Shown: positions 27,710 through 36,608 of the stretch, piece after piece
Layout of the letters: each line of letters starts with the position of its first letter
How positions within the stretch are numbered: the first letter of the stretch is position 1
Origin: Mycobacterium sp. Z3061
GTDB taxonomy: Bacteria; Actinomycetota; Actinomycetes; Mycobacteriales; Mycobacteriaceae
Length of the DNA stretch: 64,000 nucleotides
Assembly (NCBI RefSeq): GCF_031583025.1
Contig: NZ_CP134062.1
Span: 1,860,001 to 1,924,000, forward strand
Direction of reading: 5' to 3'
Position numbers and translations under genes: made by a program
The notes under the pieces: generated by a model
The model's database searches: none
The model's input: only the letters and a program-made list of their open reading frames with translations
Told to the model about the DNA's origin: nothing

Positions 27710-28855
27710 ATGGCGAATGACGCGGATGGGCAGTGGATCGGCCTGGGTGTCGGCGACGTCGACAGCCCGGACACCCCACGCGACGCGCCGAATTGGGACG
27801 CGATCCAGCTGCTCACGGCCAAACTGCACGACAAATATCAGTGGGCACGCGACCTGGGGGTGGTGGCCCAGCCCAACTATGACGATCTGGTGGCTCGCGC
27901 CGTCGAGCAGTTCTGCCAGCGCACCGGGCTGCCGATCATCCGCGATTCGGTTGGGCGCGCGGTCGCCAATCTCGCTGTGCGGCAACGACTGGGCAGTTAC
28001 CCGGCGCCTGGCACCCGGGACAGGGTGCGCTCCGGCTCCGCGCCGACGTTGCCGATCATGTTCACCGTCGAGGGGCACCAGTCGGACATGTTCGCCGGGC
28101 CGGTGGCCGGCACGGCTACGCAGCTGGAAGGCGAGGGTCTGTGCCGCCACCAGCCGATCGGCTACAACAACGCGGCATTCCCGTTCGACAACGCCAGCGG
28201 AGAGAACGAACTCGCCCGTCTGGTCGGAGCGACGGTGTTGGACAACGGCGTGCCGTTCCCGCCGGGCACCAAGTGGGTGCTCGGGATCTTCAGTCAAGGC
28301 GCGATCGTCGGTTTCGACTTCTGGATGGACCATCTCGCGCCGGGCAAGCCGCTGGAGTGGCGGGAAGCCGATCTGCTCGGGGTACTGGCCTACGGCAACC
28401 CCTGCCGCCAAACCGGCAGCATCGCTCCGTGGGCAGCGGGCGGGATCAAGAAGACCGGTACGCACGGCCTGGACCCGTACCGGCGATTCGGCCTGCCCGG
28501 TTTCCCGGTGAAGCCGGACAACTGGATGGACGTCTACCGGGAGGGTGACATCTTCGCCGAGAACGGCGACGACGATGCCAGCAAGGCGAAAGCAGCGGTG
28601 TACCAGGCCGTCGCCCGCGGCGACATCCTCTCGGATCCGATCTCGCTGGCCTTTCAGATCAGCAAGCTTTTCAGCAGGCCCGTGGAGGAGATCTGGGCCA
28701 TCATCGAGGCCATCATTTCCGGCGTCGTGTTCCTGCACGACAAGCCGAATCCGCACTACTCCCCGTATGACATCGGCGGAGGCGTGGACTGGGTGCGGGG
28801 CCTGCTCACCGGACGTCTGGCGGCACCGCCCGCAGCCGACCCGGTCAATGCGTGA
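27710..28855 (+). CDS. lysB: LysB-type mycolylarabinogalactan esterase
   Basis: 381 residues. A peptidoglycan-binding-like N-terminal domain (WARDLGVVAQPNYDDLVARA) precedes an alpha/beta hydrolase matching mycobacteriophage LysB: FTVEGHQSD and RHQPIGYNNAAFPF, nucleophile Ser195 in GIFSQGAIVG, YGNPCRQTGSI, acid Asp280 in REGDIFAE, and His349 in NPHYSPYD. LysB cuts mycolic acids from arabinogalactan in the outer envelope. ATG 27710 follows AGGAG. GTG 27692 is also open. The stop overlaps the lysin start. Confidence 0.9.
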   Translation: MANDADGQWIGLGVGDVDSPDTPRDAPNWDAIQLLTAKLHDKYQWARDLGVVAQPNYDDLVARAVEQFCQRTGLPIIRDSVGRAVANLAVRQRLGSYPAPGTRDRVRSGSAPTLPIMFTVEGHQSDMFAGPVAGTATQLEGEGLCRHQPIGYNNAAFPFDNASGENELARLVGATVLDNGVPFPPGTKWVLGIFSQGAIVGFDFWMDHLAPGKPLEWREADLLGVLAYGNPCRQTGSIAPWAAGGIKKTGTHGLDPYRRFGLPGFPVKPDNWMDVYREGDIFAENGDDDASKAKAAVYQAVARGDILSDPISLAFQISKLFSRPVEEIWAIIEAIISGVVFLHDKPNPHYSPYDIGGGVDWVRGLLTGRLAAPPAADPVNA

Positions 28856-31512
28856 TCTCGGCAGAACAGGAATCGAGAATGGCATCAAAACAGGCCACCA
28901 AGCCAAAGACGGCCCGCCAGTTGAGGATTGATCAGCCCACCAGGGTCAAGTACCACCCCCTGGCGCCCGGCACCTACACCGGTGACAGCAGCGGCTACCG
29001 CACCGGCGATCGTCCCGACCACCGGGGTGTCGACATCGCAGCGGCCCACGGAACACCGATCTACGCGCCCGCGGACGGATTCTTCGTGCACGTTGGAATC
29101 AACGACGACCCCGGCGGTTTCGGTTCGTGGTTGTGGATCGATGCGCAGCAGCAATGGGGGCTGGACTTCGTTCTCGGGCACATGCCGCCGTCATCTCTGG
29201 TAAATCCCGACACGGGTCGGCCGTGGCAGACCAACGACACGGTGCGCGCCGGCCAACAGATCGCCGTCGTGGGCTCCGAGGGCGGTTCCTCGGGTCCACA
29301 CCTGCATTTCGAGACCTGGGGTCCGCCCGGGCGCAGTGGCGGACAGGACCGCGACCCCAACAAGGCCTGGCTCAAGGACGCTGTGGATCCTCGGTTGGCA
29401 CCGAAAGGTCAAGCAGCACGGCCTGTTACATCGCTGGTCGGTCAGGTGCTCGTCGACTACTCCGCCGGTGTCCCCAGTGCCGAGCAGATCCGGGCCGCGG
29501 GGTATGCCGGTGCGGTGCGCTACGTCTCCGATCCCCGCGAAGACTGGATGCACGGCAAGCCCTTGCGCAAACAGGAAGCCGACGACCTGCGTGCCCGCGG
29601 ACTGGCAGTGGTGTCGAATTATCAGTTCGGCAAGGCCGACTCCGCGGACTGGAAAGGCGGTGCGGCGCAGGGATATCAAGACGCCGAGCGCGGGCAGCGA
29701 CTGCATGCCGAGGCCGGCGGTCCGGACACCGCGCCGATCTACGTGTCGATCGACGCCTGCCCCAGCCAGGAAGAATGGAATACCCAATGCCGCCCGTACC
29801 TGCTTGCCTGGCAGGAGCGACTCGGTAAAGACCGGATGGGCGTGTACTGCAACTTCCCCTGCATCGAGTGGGCGCTCCGCGACGGCATCGGCACGTATTT
29901 CTGGATGCACGACTGGGACGAGGGTTACAGCGGGGGACAGGTCCATCCCGCTGCCCACCTGCACCAGTTCGAGATCGACAAACAACGCGTCGGCGGCGTG
30001 GGGGTGGATCGCAACCGCATCCTGCGAGAGGACTTCGGGCAATGGGACGTCGTCACCTCAAGCGCCGCGGTACAACAGGATTCCGAGCGCTGGAAGGGCC
30101 TGAAACGGCTGGGTTCACTGACCCGGCAGTCCGGCTTCGATGCCGTCGCGGAAGTCATCATCGGTGAAACCCTGCGGCGCCGCTACGGCCGTGAGGAAGT
30201 GATCGCGTGCCTGTCGACCGCGATTCAGGAGTCTGGGCTGCGCCCGGATGCCGAAGGCGGCGAGGGCGCCTGGCATGGTATCTACCAGCAGGACGACAGC
30301 TACCCGGGCCGTGACGACCCCAACGAGAACATCCGGGTGTTCCTCGACAGACTCGACGAGAAGCGTTGCAGCGCAGGGGCGTCGCCGGACATCTGGAAGA
30401 ACATCTTCTGGCTCCAGCAGCGTCCGGGCGAAACGTCCGCCGACGACGCTTTCAACGATCCGGACGCGCGCCGTGACTACCTCAATGAAATCCGCAGCCG
30501 CATCACAAAAGCCGGCGAGATGTTCGAACGCTTCGCCGAAATGTCAGAGGGAGGAATCGACGTGACGTACACCGGGGACCCTGTGTGGTTGGAAGAAGTT
30601 CTAAGTTCGGCGCTCGGCGACCGCTTGGTCGTTCATGACGGTTGGCAGGACTGTGGCACCGGATCCGGTGAGAACGGCTCTCATGCGATGGGTCCGATCT
30701 GGGGTGTGATGATCCACCACACCGGCAATGTCAACGAAAAGTGGGAGGTCATCCGCAATGGTGTGATGCAGCCCCGGGGGTGGCTGGAAGGGCCGCTGTC
30801 GCAAGCGCTGATCACTCCCGACGGCCGCCTGCATCTGGTCGCAGTGGGCCCGTGTAACCACGCCGGACCGGGTTGCTATCCGGGCATCCCCGACGACCTC
30901 GGCAACACTCGGCTGATCGGCTTCGAGTGCGCGTGGCAACCGGGGACGCACTACGCAGGCAACGAGACGTGGCCGCCGGCGCAGATCATCACCATGCGCG
31001 ACGCGAGTGCGGCGGTGCTCAAGAAGCTGGGTTACGACTCGAGTCACGTCATCGGGCACAAGGAGTGGGCCGGTGCGGAAAACCCACTCGGCATCAACAA
31101 ACAGGGCAAACCGGACCCGGGCGACATGGATATGACGTGGTTCCGCGCAGAAGTCGCGAAAGCAATGCTCGGCGTGTTCGAGAAGTTCGAGAAGAAGGAA
31201 CCGGAGGTCGAGGAGCAGAAGAAGCCGGAGGCCACCGATCACGTTCTGTTGCAAGAGATCTGGGAGCAACTGCTGGGACCCGAAGGCAAGGGCTGGCCAC
31301 AGCTGGGCGGCAGGACTCTGGTCGACGCGCTGGCGGAGGTTCTCAACGCGGATGGCGGCGGCAACTCTGTCGCCGAGAGCCAGCCTGGCACGACCGCGAC
31401 TCCCGCATTGAGCAAGTCGCTTGCCGCTCGCTCGCGCCGGGCCCCCGCGAAGAAGAAGGCCGCCACCCGGGCCAGGAGAGCCACCGGTCCATCGTCTCTG
31501 CAGGACGCCTGA
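28852..31512 (+). CDS. lysA: Multi-domain LysA-like peptidoglycan hydrolase
   Basis: 886 residues with four putative catalytic modules. (1) An M23 peptidase (about 40-180) with zinc ligands H57, D61 and H152 in HLH. (2) A DUF1906 glycoside-hydrolase-like domain (198-400, VDYSAG, YVSIDACPS). (3) A phage transglycosylase-like domain (425-560, CLSTAIQESGL with E460). (4) An amidase_2 domain (615-765, MIHHTGN, CNHAG, VIGHKEWA, PDPGDMDM). An acidic helical stretch and a Lys/Arg-rich tail (PAKKKAATRARRA) follow. No signal peptide is seen. GTG 28852 overlaps the LysB stop (GTGA). ATG 28879 is an alternative. Confidence 0.88.
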   Translation: MISAEQESRMASKQATKPKTARQLRIDQPTRVKYHPLAPGTYTGDSSGYRTGDRPDHRGVDIAAAHGTPIYAPADGFFVHVGINDDPGGFGSWLWIDAQQQWGLDFVLGHMPPSSLVNPDTGRPWQTNDTVRAGQQIAVVGSEGGSSGPHLHFETWGPPGRSGGQDRDPNKAWLKDAVDPRLAPKGQAARPVTSLVGQVLVDYSAGVPSAEQIRAAGYAGAVRYVSDPREDWMHGKPLRKQEADDLRARGLAVVSNYQFGKADSADWKGGAAQGYQDAERGQRLHAEAGGPDTAPIYVSIDACPSQEEWNTQCRPYLLAWQERLGKDRMGVYCNFPCIEWALRDGIGTYFWMHDWDEGYSGGQVHPAAHLHQFEIDKQRVGGVGVDRNRILREDFGQWDVVTSSAAVQQDSERWKGLKRLGSLTRQSGFDAVAEVIIGETLRRRYGREEVIACLSTAIQESGLRPDAEGGEGAWHGIYQQDDSYPGRDDPNENIRVFLDRLDEKRCSAGASPDIWKNIFWLQQRPGETSADDAFNDPDARRDYLNEIRSRITKAGEMFERFAEMSEGGIDVTYTGDPVWLEEVLSSALGDRLVVHDGWQDCGTGSGENGSHAMGPIWGVMIHHTGNVNEKWEVIRNGVMQPRGWLEGPLSQALITPDGRLHLVAVGPCNHAGPGCYPGIPDDLGNTRLIGFECAWQPGTHYAGNETWPPAQIITMRDASAAVLKKLGYDSSHVIGHKEWAGAENPLGINKQGKPDPGDMDMTWFRAEVAKAMLGVFEKFEKKEPEVEEQKKPEATDHVLLQEIWEQLLGPEGKGWPQLGGRTLVDALAEVLNADGGGNSVAESQPGTTATPALSKSLAARSRRAPAKKKAATRARRATGPSSLQDA

Positions 31513-31518
31513 GCGGGT

Positions 31519-31992
31519 TTACGCGTTGCCCAGGACGATCTTGCTGAACAGCATCGCCGCCCAATAGGTCGCCAGCAGGGTCGAGGCGAAGCCGAGCAGC
31601 GCAACGAAAATGGGCGGCGTCAGGATCAGCGCTCCCAGCTGGACCAGGAAGGTCCAGGGATTGTCGTCTGCAGCGGGCGCCGCCGACGCCAACACTCCGG
31701 CGTTGGAAGCCTCCGCACTCGCGTACGCATTCGCACCCCCGGCGAGGTTGCGGGCGAACTGCTCATGGAATGCCGCCGCCTGGGCGGAGACTTGCTGGAA
31801 CTCCTCGGCGTGCGAGCCGAACAGGCCGGCGATCGCCGTCGACACCTCATCGCTCGCGGCGCTGGCGATGTTGGTTGTCGGCGCTGCAGCCCTCAGATGG
31901 GCGAAATCCAGATCGGATCCGATGGCTGCCAAATCATGTGATGCGGTGATGAGACTTTCTGGCGCGACCTGCATCTTCGGCAGCATATCCAT
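31519..31992 (-). CDS. PE-domain protein with C-terminal transmembrane segments
   Basis: 157 residues. The N-terminal PE-like domain (MQVAPESLITASHDLAAIGS, with AASDEVSTAIAGLFG) is followed by a short linker and two hydrophobic stretches near the end (FLVQLGALILTPPIFVALLG, STLLATYWAAMLFS). Start choice is uncertain: ATG 31992, 31986 or 31974, since this PE begins one turn later than usual. It converges on the lysin gene (6 bp apart) and diverges from PE hydrolase 3. Confidence 0.72.
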   Translation of the reverse strand: MDMLPKMQVAPESLITASHDLAAIGSDLDFAHLRAAAPTTNIASAASDEVSTAIAGLFGSHAEEFQQVSAQAAAFHEQFARNLAGGANAYASAEASNAGVLASAAPAADDNPWTFLVQLGALILTPPIFVALLGFASTLLATYWAAMLFSKIVLGNA

Positions 31993-32046
31993 GACGGCAA
32001 AGCCAGATATGGGTTTCCGGCAAACCGCTCCCTGAACCCTCGAGGG

Positions 32047-32087
32047 CGACATAAGCTCCCGACAATCGGGCGATCGAAGGGTGGAGC
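32047..32087 (+). promoter_or_regulatory. Conserved upstream block of PE hydrolase 3
   Basis: CGACATAAGCTCC (32047-32059) and TCGAAGGGTGGAGC (32074-32087), the same two elements found before PE hydrolase 1 with shorter spacing. Lies in the 101-bp divergent gap. Confidence 0.5.
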
Positions 32088-32093
32088 GGCGCT

Positions 32094-33254
32094 GTGTCAT
32101 ATGTTGTTGCGTTTCCCGAGCTGATGTCCGCCGCGGCCACCGACGTGTCTTCGATCGGTTCGGCGGTCGCGACCGCGAACCGGGGCGTGGCGGGTGCCAC
32201 CAGCGCGGTGCTGGCGGCGGCCGAGGACGAGGTGTCCGCGGCGATCGCCGCCCTGTTCTCGGCCCACGGCGAGGGCTATCAGGTACTGAGCGCGCAAGTG
32301 GCCGTCTTTCAGGAGCGGTTCACGCAGGCGTTGACGGGCGCGGCCGGGGCATACGCCTCCGCTGAGGCGGCAGGCGCCGCGCCGTTGGCGGCTTTCGAGC
32401 AAGTGGTGCTCGGAGTTCAGCAGATCCCTGCAAACGTGGCCGCAGGATTTGCGTCGCTGACTTCGGTGCAGGGTTCTCCGCTGCTGGCGCTGATCGCCAG
32501 TGACGCACCGCCCCTGTCGTGGTTCCTCGGTAACTCACCGCCCCCGCTGCTGAACGCGCTGCTGGGGCAAACGGTCCAGTTCACCTCGTATGACGGGATG
32601 CGGGTCGTCCAGATCACGCCGGCCAACCCAACGGGCGAATACGTCGTCGCCCTGCACGGCGGTGCGTTCATCTTCCCGCCGTCGTTCTTCCACTGGATCA
32701 ACTACTCGGTGACTGCCTACCAGACCGGCGCGACCTTCCAGGTGCCGATTTACCCGCTGCTGCAGGAAGGCGGCACCGCCGGGTGGGTGGTGCCCCGGAC
32801 GGCTGGCCTGATCTCATCGCTGATCACCCAACACGGGGTGCAGAACGTCAGCGTCGTCGGTGATTCCGCGGGCGGCAATCTCGCACTGTCCTCCGTTCAG
32901 TACCTGGTCAGCCACGGTGCCCCGGTACCGGCGTCGATGGTGCTGCTGTCGCCGTGGCTGGACGTCGGGGCCGGCGGCCTCGGCGCGGTCTGGGCGGGCG
33001 GCCTTTCCACGACCAACCCGATGGTGAGCCCGCTCTACGGGTCACTCGCCGGGCTTCCGCCGACCTATGTGTATTCCGGCGCGCTGGATCCACTCGTTCA
33101 ACAAGCGGCCGTCCTGCAACAGGCAGCCATCGCTCAAGGGGCCCCGGTCAGCTTCATCCTGAACCAGACCGGGATTCACGACTTCATCCTGCTCACTCCG
33201 AGCGGGTTGCCCTACTGGCCGGACATCAACCGGCAACTCGGCATCGCGGCCTGA
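32094..33254 (+). CDS. PE-domain alpha/beta hydrolase (LipY-like) 3
   Basis: 386 residues from GTG. PE domain (MSYVVAFPELM), short linker, hydrolase with HGGAF, GDSAGG and a likely catalytic His in TGIHDFIL. The linker length and ends match paralogue 1 more closely than paralogue 2. Same inferred ESX-5-exported lipase/esterase role. Divergent from the PE-transmembrane gene. Confidence 0.9.
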   Translation: MSYVVAFPELMSAAATDVSSIGSAVATANRGVAGATSAVLAAAEDEVSAAIAALFSAHGEGYQVLSAQVAVFQERFTQALTGAAGAYASAEAAGAAPLAAFEQVVLGVQQIPANVAAGFASLTSVQGSPLLALIASDAPPLSWFLGNSPPPLLNALLGQTVQFTSYDGMRVVQITPANPTGEYVVALHGGAFIFPPSFFHWINYSVTAYQTGATFQVPIYPLLQEGGTAGWVVPRTAGLISSLITQHGVQNVSVVGDSAGGNLALSSVQYLVSHGAPVPASMVLLSPWLDVGAGGLGAVWAGGLSTTNPMVSPLYGSLAGLPPTYVYSGALDPLVQQAAVLQQAAIAQGAPVSFILNQTGIHDFILLTPSGLPYWPDINRQLGIAA

Positions 33255-33265
33255 CCGCGATCTGC

Positions 33266-34171
33266 CTACACGGTCGCCGCGCTCTTCGCATCGGAGTTCG
33301 CGGGCTCGCGCTCGCCCGATGAGATCTGGGCAGGAACCGGGTCGAACTTCGCGGGGTCGGCAAGGTACTCGCGGAAGATGCGGGCCATCGTCGCGGCCTG
33401 GTAGCCGTCGACGAACCGGTGGTCCAGGTTGATCGTCAGCGGCAACACCGGACGGACGACGGGTTGACCGTCGCGAGCCAGCACCTTGTCGGTCACGGCT
33501 CCCAGCAGGATCGTGATCGGTACGTGGCAGAAGTTCGGCACCGGGGCAGCCGCCGAATCGAGGCCGTAGGTCCCCACGTTGCTGACGAGGATGGATCCGT
33601 ACGGGCGGGCCTCGAGTCCGGTGAATGGAAGGGGCAGCTGCAGGCTCTCGGTGACGAATCCGACGCCCGCCATCAGGGGGCGCAGCAGCAACGGCGGCAG
33701 CCCCTTGACCATGGCCTTCATCTTCTTGAACTGCGGGTCATTGTCGTGGCGGATGCGGCCCGCACGGTCGGCCAGCTCCTTGGCGATCGCCCAGGGCGGC
33801 TTCTCATTGATGCGCCGCACCACGGTCCCCGAAAGATCGGTCCTGGCGGCCTCAACCCCTGATACCGGATCGGTCCGCAGCGATACGACGAAGAAGCAAT
33901 CGACGGTCGGAGACGGCAGGAAGCTGCCGAACACCACCCGGCCGTTGAGCCCCGGCAGCGCCTCGACGACCTTGCCCGCGGCCCGACCGACCAGGTCGAC
34001 GGGCGTGATGTGCTGGCCGGTCGCTTGCCGAACCTGGTCGATGTAGTCGAGCAATTGACCGGCTTCGACGTCGATCGTGGCCGAGATCGTCGGGTCCGTC
34101 CGGGGACGCCAGGTCGCCATGGCGATCTTGCGCCAGACGGAGAAGGGGATTGCTGACGGGGTCTCGGTCAT
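33266..34171 (-). CDS. Stand-alone 2-oxoacid dehydrogenase E2-like acyltransferase
   Basis: 301 residues resembling only the catalytic CAT-fold domain of E2. The catalytic motif DHRFVDGYQAA is in place and NVGTYGLDS matches the NxG motif. No lipoyl or E1/E3-binding domain exists, so it is not a usual complex core. Such stand-alone proteins occur in mycobacteria and may transfer acyl groups in lipid metabolism. Start ATG 34171 (MTETPSA) is preferred over 34198. Confidence 0.8.
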   Translation of the reverse strand: MTETPSAIPFSVWRKIAMATWRPRTDPTISATIDVEAGQLLDYIDQVRQATGQHITPVDLVGRAAGKVVEALPGLNGRVVFGSFLPSPTVDCFFVVSLRTDPVSGVEAARTDLSGTVVRRINEKPPWAIAKELADRAGRIRHDNDPQFKKMKAMVKGLPPLLLRPLMAGVGFVTESLQLPLPFTGLEARPYGSILVSNVGTYGLDSAAAPVPNFCHVPITILLGAVTDKVLARDGQPVVRPVLPLTINLDHRFVDGYQAATMARIFREYLADPAKFDPVPAQISSGEREPANSDAKSAATV

Positions 34172-34263
34172 GCTCTGAGAATCTGTGACCAGAGCCACAC
34201 GCGGCCAGAGGACAAGGTCACCGGCCGGCGGGCCTTTCGGACGAAAGCTCCTCGCGACCGGCC

Positions 34264-36036
34264 TTAACCGGCGGCCTGCAGGGTGATATCAGACAGCTCC
34301 GTGCGGCTCTGGCCGTTGGTGGTGCCGAGCCTGGAGATCCACACCAGCACATTTGACGTCTTTGTCTTGCTCGTCACCGTGATCCGGTTGCGTCCCGGTT
34401 CCAGTGACGTGGTCGGGGCGATTTCGGTGGTGTCGGCCAGCTTCGCGGGCTTTTCGGTGGGGGAGGAGCGGATCTGCACCTGGGTCCCGGTGCTGGGCAC
34501 GTCGAGCGTCACCACGCTCAACGCGGTCGGTTCGGACAGATGCAGCATCAGGCCCATTCCCTGGATGAACTTCGGGAACGGCACAGCGTCCGTGTAGGTC
34601 ACGGTGGACCAACCCGTGTTGGGGTCGCCGTCGATCGCGAGCTTGGCGTCCTGTGGGTTGTCGGGTGTGCCGTCGGGTGAGAACACCGTGGCGCTGACCG
34701 GCTTGACGATGGGGCCGGGACGCGTCTCCTTGCTGAAGGCGTGCGTGAAATACAGCACGCCACCGGCGGTCACCACGAGAACGGCGACCACGGCAAGGGC
34801 AGCCAGGACCCAGACTTTCCTGCCTTTCGGCGACTTGTCGCTCGGCGCGATCGGAGCTGTCGGCGTGGGCGAAGGGACCTCGGGACGGGGACGCTTCGGC
34901 CGCGCGCCCGCCGACAGGTTGACGATCTTGTCGGCGTCGAGGATCTCGCCGTCCCACATGCCGGTGACCTCGATCTCGTCCCCGTCGGTCAGCTGACCCG
35001 GGACGAGGTCGGTCTGTATCTCGACCGGCAGCAGAGCCGGCAGGTCCTCGAGGGGCTCGTGTGGCACCACGTGCAGCGACAAGGTTCCGACGTCGTCGAC
35101 CCCGGCCGGACTGGATTGCACGGCGCGGGCGGTCCCGCTGACGATGAGACGTTCGAGGCGCTGGGTCGTCGGACGTTCGGCCGAGCGGGGGCTTTCGGTG
35201 CGACCCGCCGCCGACAACGCCCGGGCGAAATCCGCACACGTCGCGTATCGCTTATTCGGGTCCTTGGCCAGCGCCTTGGCCAGCACGGCGTCCAGGTGTG
35301 CGAGTTCGGGCCGGCGCTCCGATATCCGCGGCGGCGGCGAATTGAGGTGGTGGCTGAGCACCACCGCGCGGTTCGAGTCTTGGAACGGCGGAGCTCCGGT
35401 GAGCAGGAAGAACGTGGTGGCAGCCAGCGCGTACTGGTCCGCTCGGCCGTCCAGGGACTTGCCCAGGAGTTGCTCGGGTGCGACGTAGCTGATGGTCCCG
35501 ACGGCGACGTTGGCCTCGGTGAGGTTGCTGACGTCGTCGATCTTGCGGGCGATGCCGAAGTCGGTCAACAACACCCTGCGGCGGTGGCCGTCGGCCGCCG
35601 CCACCAGGATGTTCTCCGGCTTGACGTCCCGGTGGAGCAGACGGCGATCATGACCGAAGTCGAGCGCGTCGGCCACCGCGGTCACGATTTCGGTCACATC
35701 CTGTTCGGGCATGCCGTCCGGGTAGCGATCCCGTACCAGCTGGCCCGCATCCATGCCGTCCACGTATTCCATCGAGATCCACAGCCGGCCGTTGAACTCA
35801 CCGCGGTCCAGCACGCCGACGATGTGCGGGTGCCACAGTGTCGCGGCCAGTTCGGCTTCGCGCTTGAACCTCGCCTGAAACTCCTGGTCGGCGGTAGCGG
35901 CCAGGGACAGGACCTTCAGCGCGTCGTGACGAGGCAGACGCGGGTGCTGTGCGAGGTAGACCTCGCCCATCCCGCCAGTGCCGAGCAGCCGCTCGATCAC
36001 GTAGCCAGCGAAGACCTCGCCGTTTTTGAACGGCAT
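34264..36036 (-). CDS. Receptor Ser/Thr protein kinase (PknB-like)
   Basis: 590 residues. Kinase domain 1-270 with GTGGMGEVY glycine loop, VAIK-equivalent [14 protein letters not shown] and DFG (TDFGIAR), and APE (SYVAPEQ). A juxtamembrane region includes a beta-like segment (about 290-370), one TM helix (about 408-432), and an extracellular domain of about 155 residues with discoidin-like features ([15 protein letters not shown]). It senses extracellular cues and phosphorylates Ser/Thr targets. ATG 36036 opens the kinase fold, with ATG 36060 also in frame. Confidence 0.9.
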   Translation of the reverse strand: MPFKNGEVFAGYVIERLLGTGGMGEVYLAQHPRLPRHDALKVLSLAATADQEFQARFKREAELAATLWHPHIVGVLDRGEFNGRLWISMEYVDGMDAGQLVRDRYPDGMPEQDVTEIVTAVADALDFGHDRRLLHRDVKPENILVAAADGHRRRVLLTDFGIARKIDDVSNLTEANVAVGTISYVAPEQLLGKSLDGRADQYALAATTFFLLTGAPPFQDSNRAVVLSHHLNSPPPRISERRPELAHLDAVLAKALAKDPNKRYATCADFARALSAAGRTESPRSAERPTTQRLERLIVSGTARAVQSSPAGVDDVGTLSLHVVPHEPLEDLPALLPVEIQTDLVPGQLTDGDEIEVTGMWDGEILDADKIVNLSAGARPKRPRPEVPSPTPTAPIAPSDKSPKGRKVWVLAALAVVAVLVVTAGGVLYFTHAFSKETRPGPIVKPVSATVFSPDGTPDNPQDAKLAIDGDPNTGWSTVTYTDAVPFPKFIQGMGLMLHLSEPTALSVVTLDVPSTGTQVQIRSSPTEKPAKLADTTEIAPTTSLEPGRNRITVTSKTKTSNVLVWISRLGTTNGQSRTELSDITLQAAG

Positions 36037-36109
36037 GCCCGAAAGCCTACAAACCGGCACGGCGGGGGAGCGAATTCCGCACCCGAGCGGCCGTGCCGGC
36101 CAGCGGCGA

Positions 36110-36442
36110 TCATTCAGCGGGCGGCTTGGCCTCGGCCTGCTTGTGCAGTGTCTCGTTCGCGCTGCTCACCACGCTGCGAATGAACTCGTACTGGGTCTTG
36201 ACGAGCTTGTCCGCCATGTCCAGTGCGGCGTCCACGATCGTGTTGCGTCGTGACGGGTGGTCGTCACCGTGTCCGGGTATCGAATCCTCAACGGTGCCGA
36301 CGAACTTACGCACGGCATCGATCGCCGCCCGTTGTCCGGATTCGACCGATTTGAGGACTTCGTCAGACAGGCCGGCCGCTCGATCGGTCAGGTCTGCCGC
36401 GATTTCCGCAACGGTCTTCTTCTCGGTGTCTGTGTCAGTCAT
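36110..36442 (-). CDS. Small helical hypothetical protein (phasin-like)
   Basis: 110 residues, predicted all-helical and rich in Ala/Asp/Glu/Lys, with no membrane or signal segment. ATG 36442 follows GGAGCGCC. The heptad-like pattern resembles phasin-type or coiled-coil surface-binding proteins. Function unknown. Confidence 0.6.
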   Translation of the reverse strand: MTDTDTEKKTVAEIAADLTDRAAGLSDEVLKSVESGQRAAIDAVRKFVGTVEDSIPGHGDDHPSRRNTIVDAALDMADKLVKTQYEFIRSVVSSANETLHKQAEAKPPAE

Positions 36443-36608
36443 GATGGCGCTCCTCCCGATTTGTGCAGTGACCAGCATGCGCTTCGACCGGGAGGCTTCT
36501 GTAGGGCCAATGGTCCCTGTCCCGAGGGCTCATCGGCCGCAATGGGATGCTCTGCCGCAGCGATTGGCATCGGTGCAGACGGGATGTGGCAATGGGCACG
36601 GTGTTCGG

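Noticed and set aside
34741-36183. 480-codon plus-strand ORF opposite the kinase
   Set aside because: Antisense shadow; kinase motifs are complete on the minus strand.
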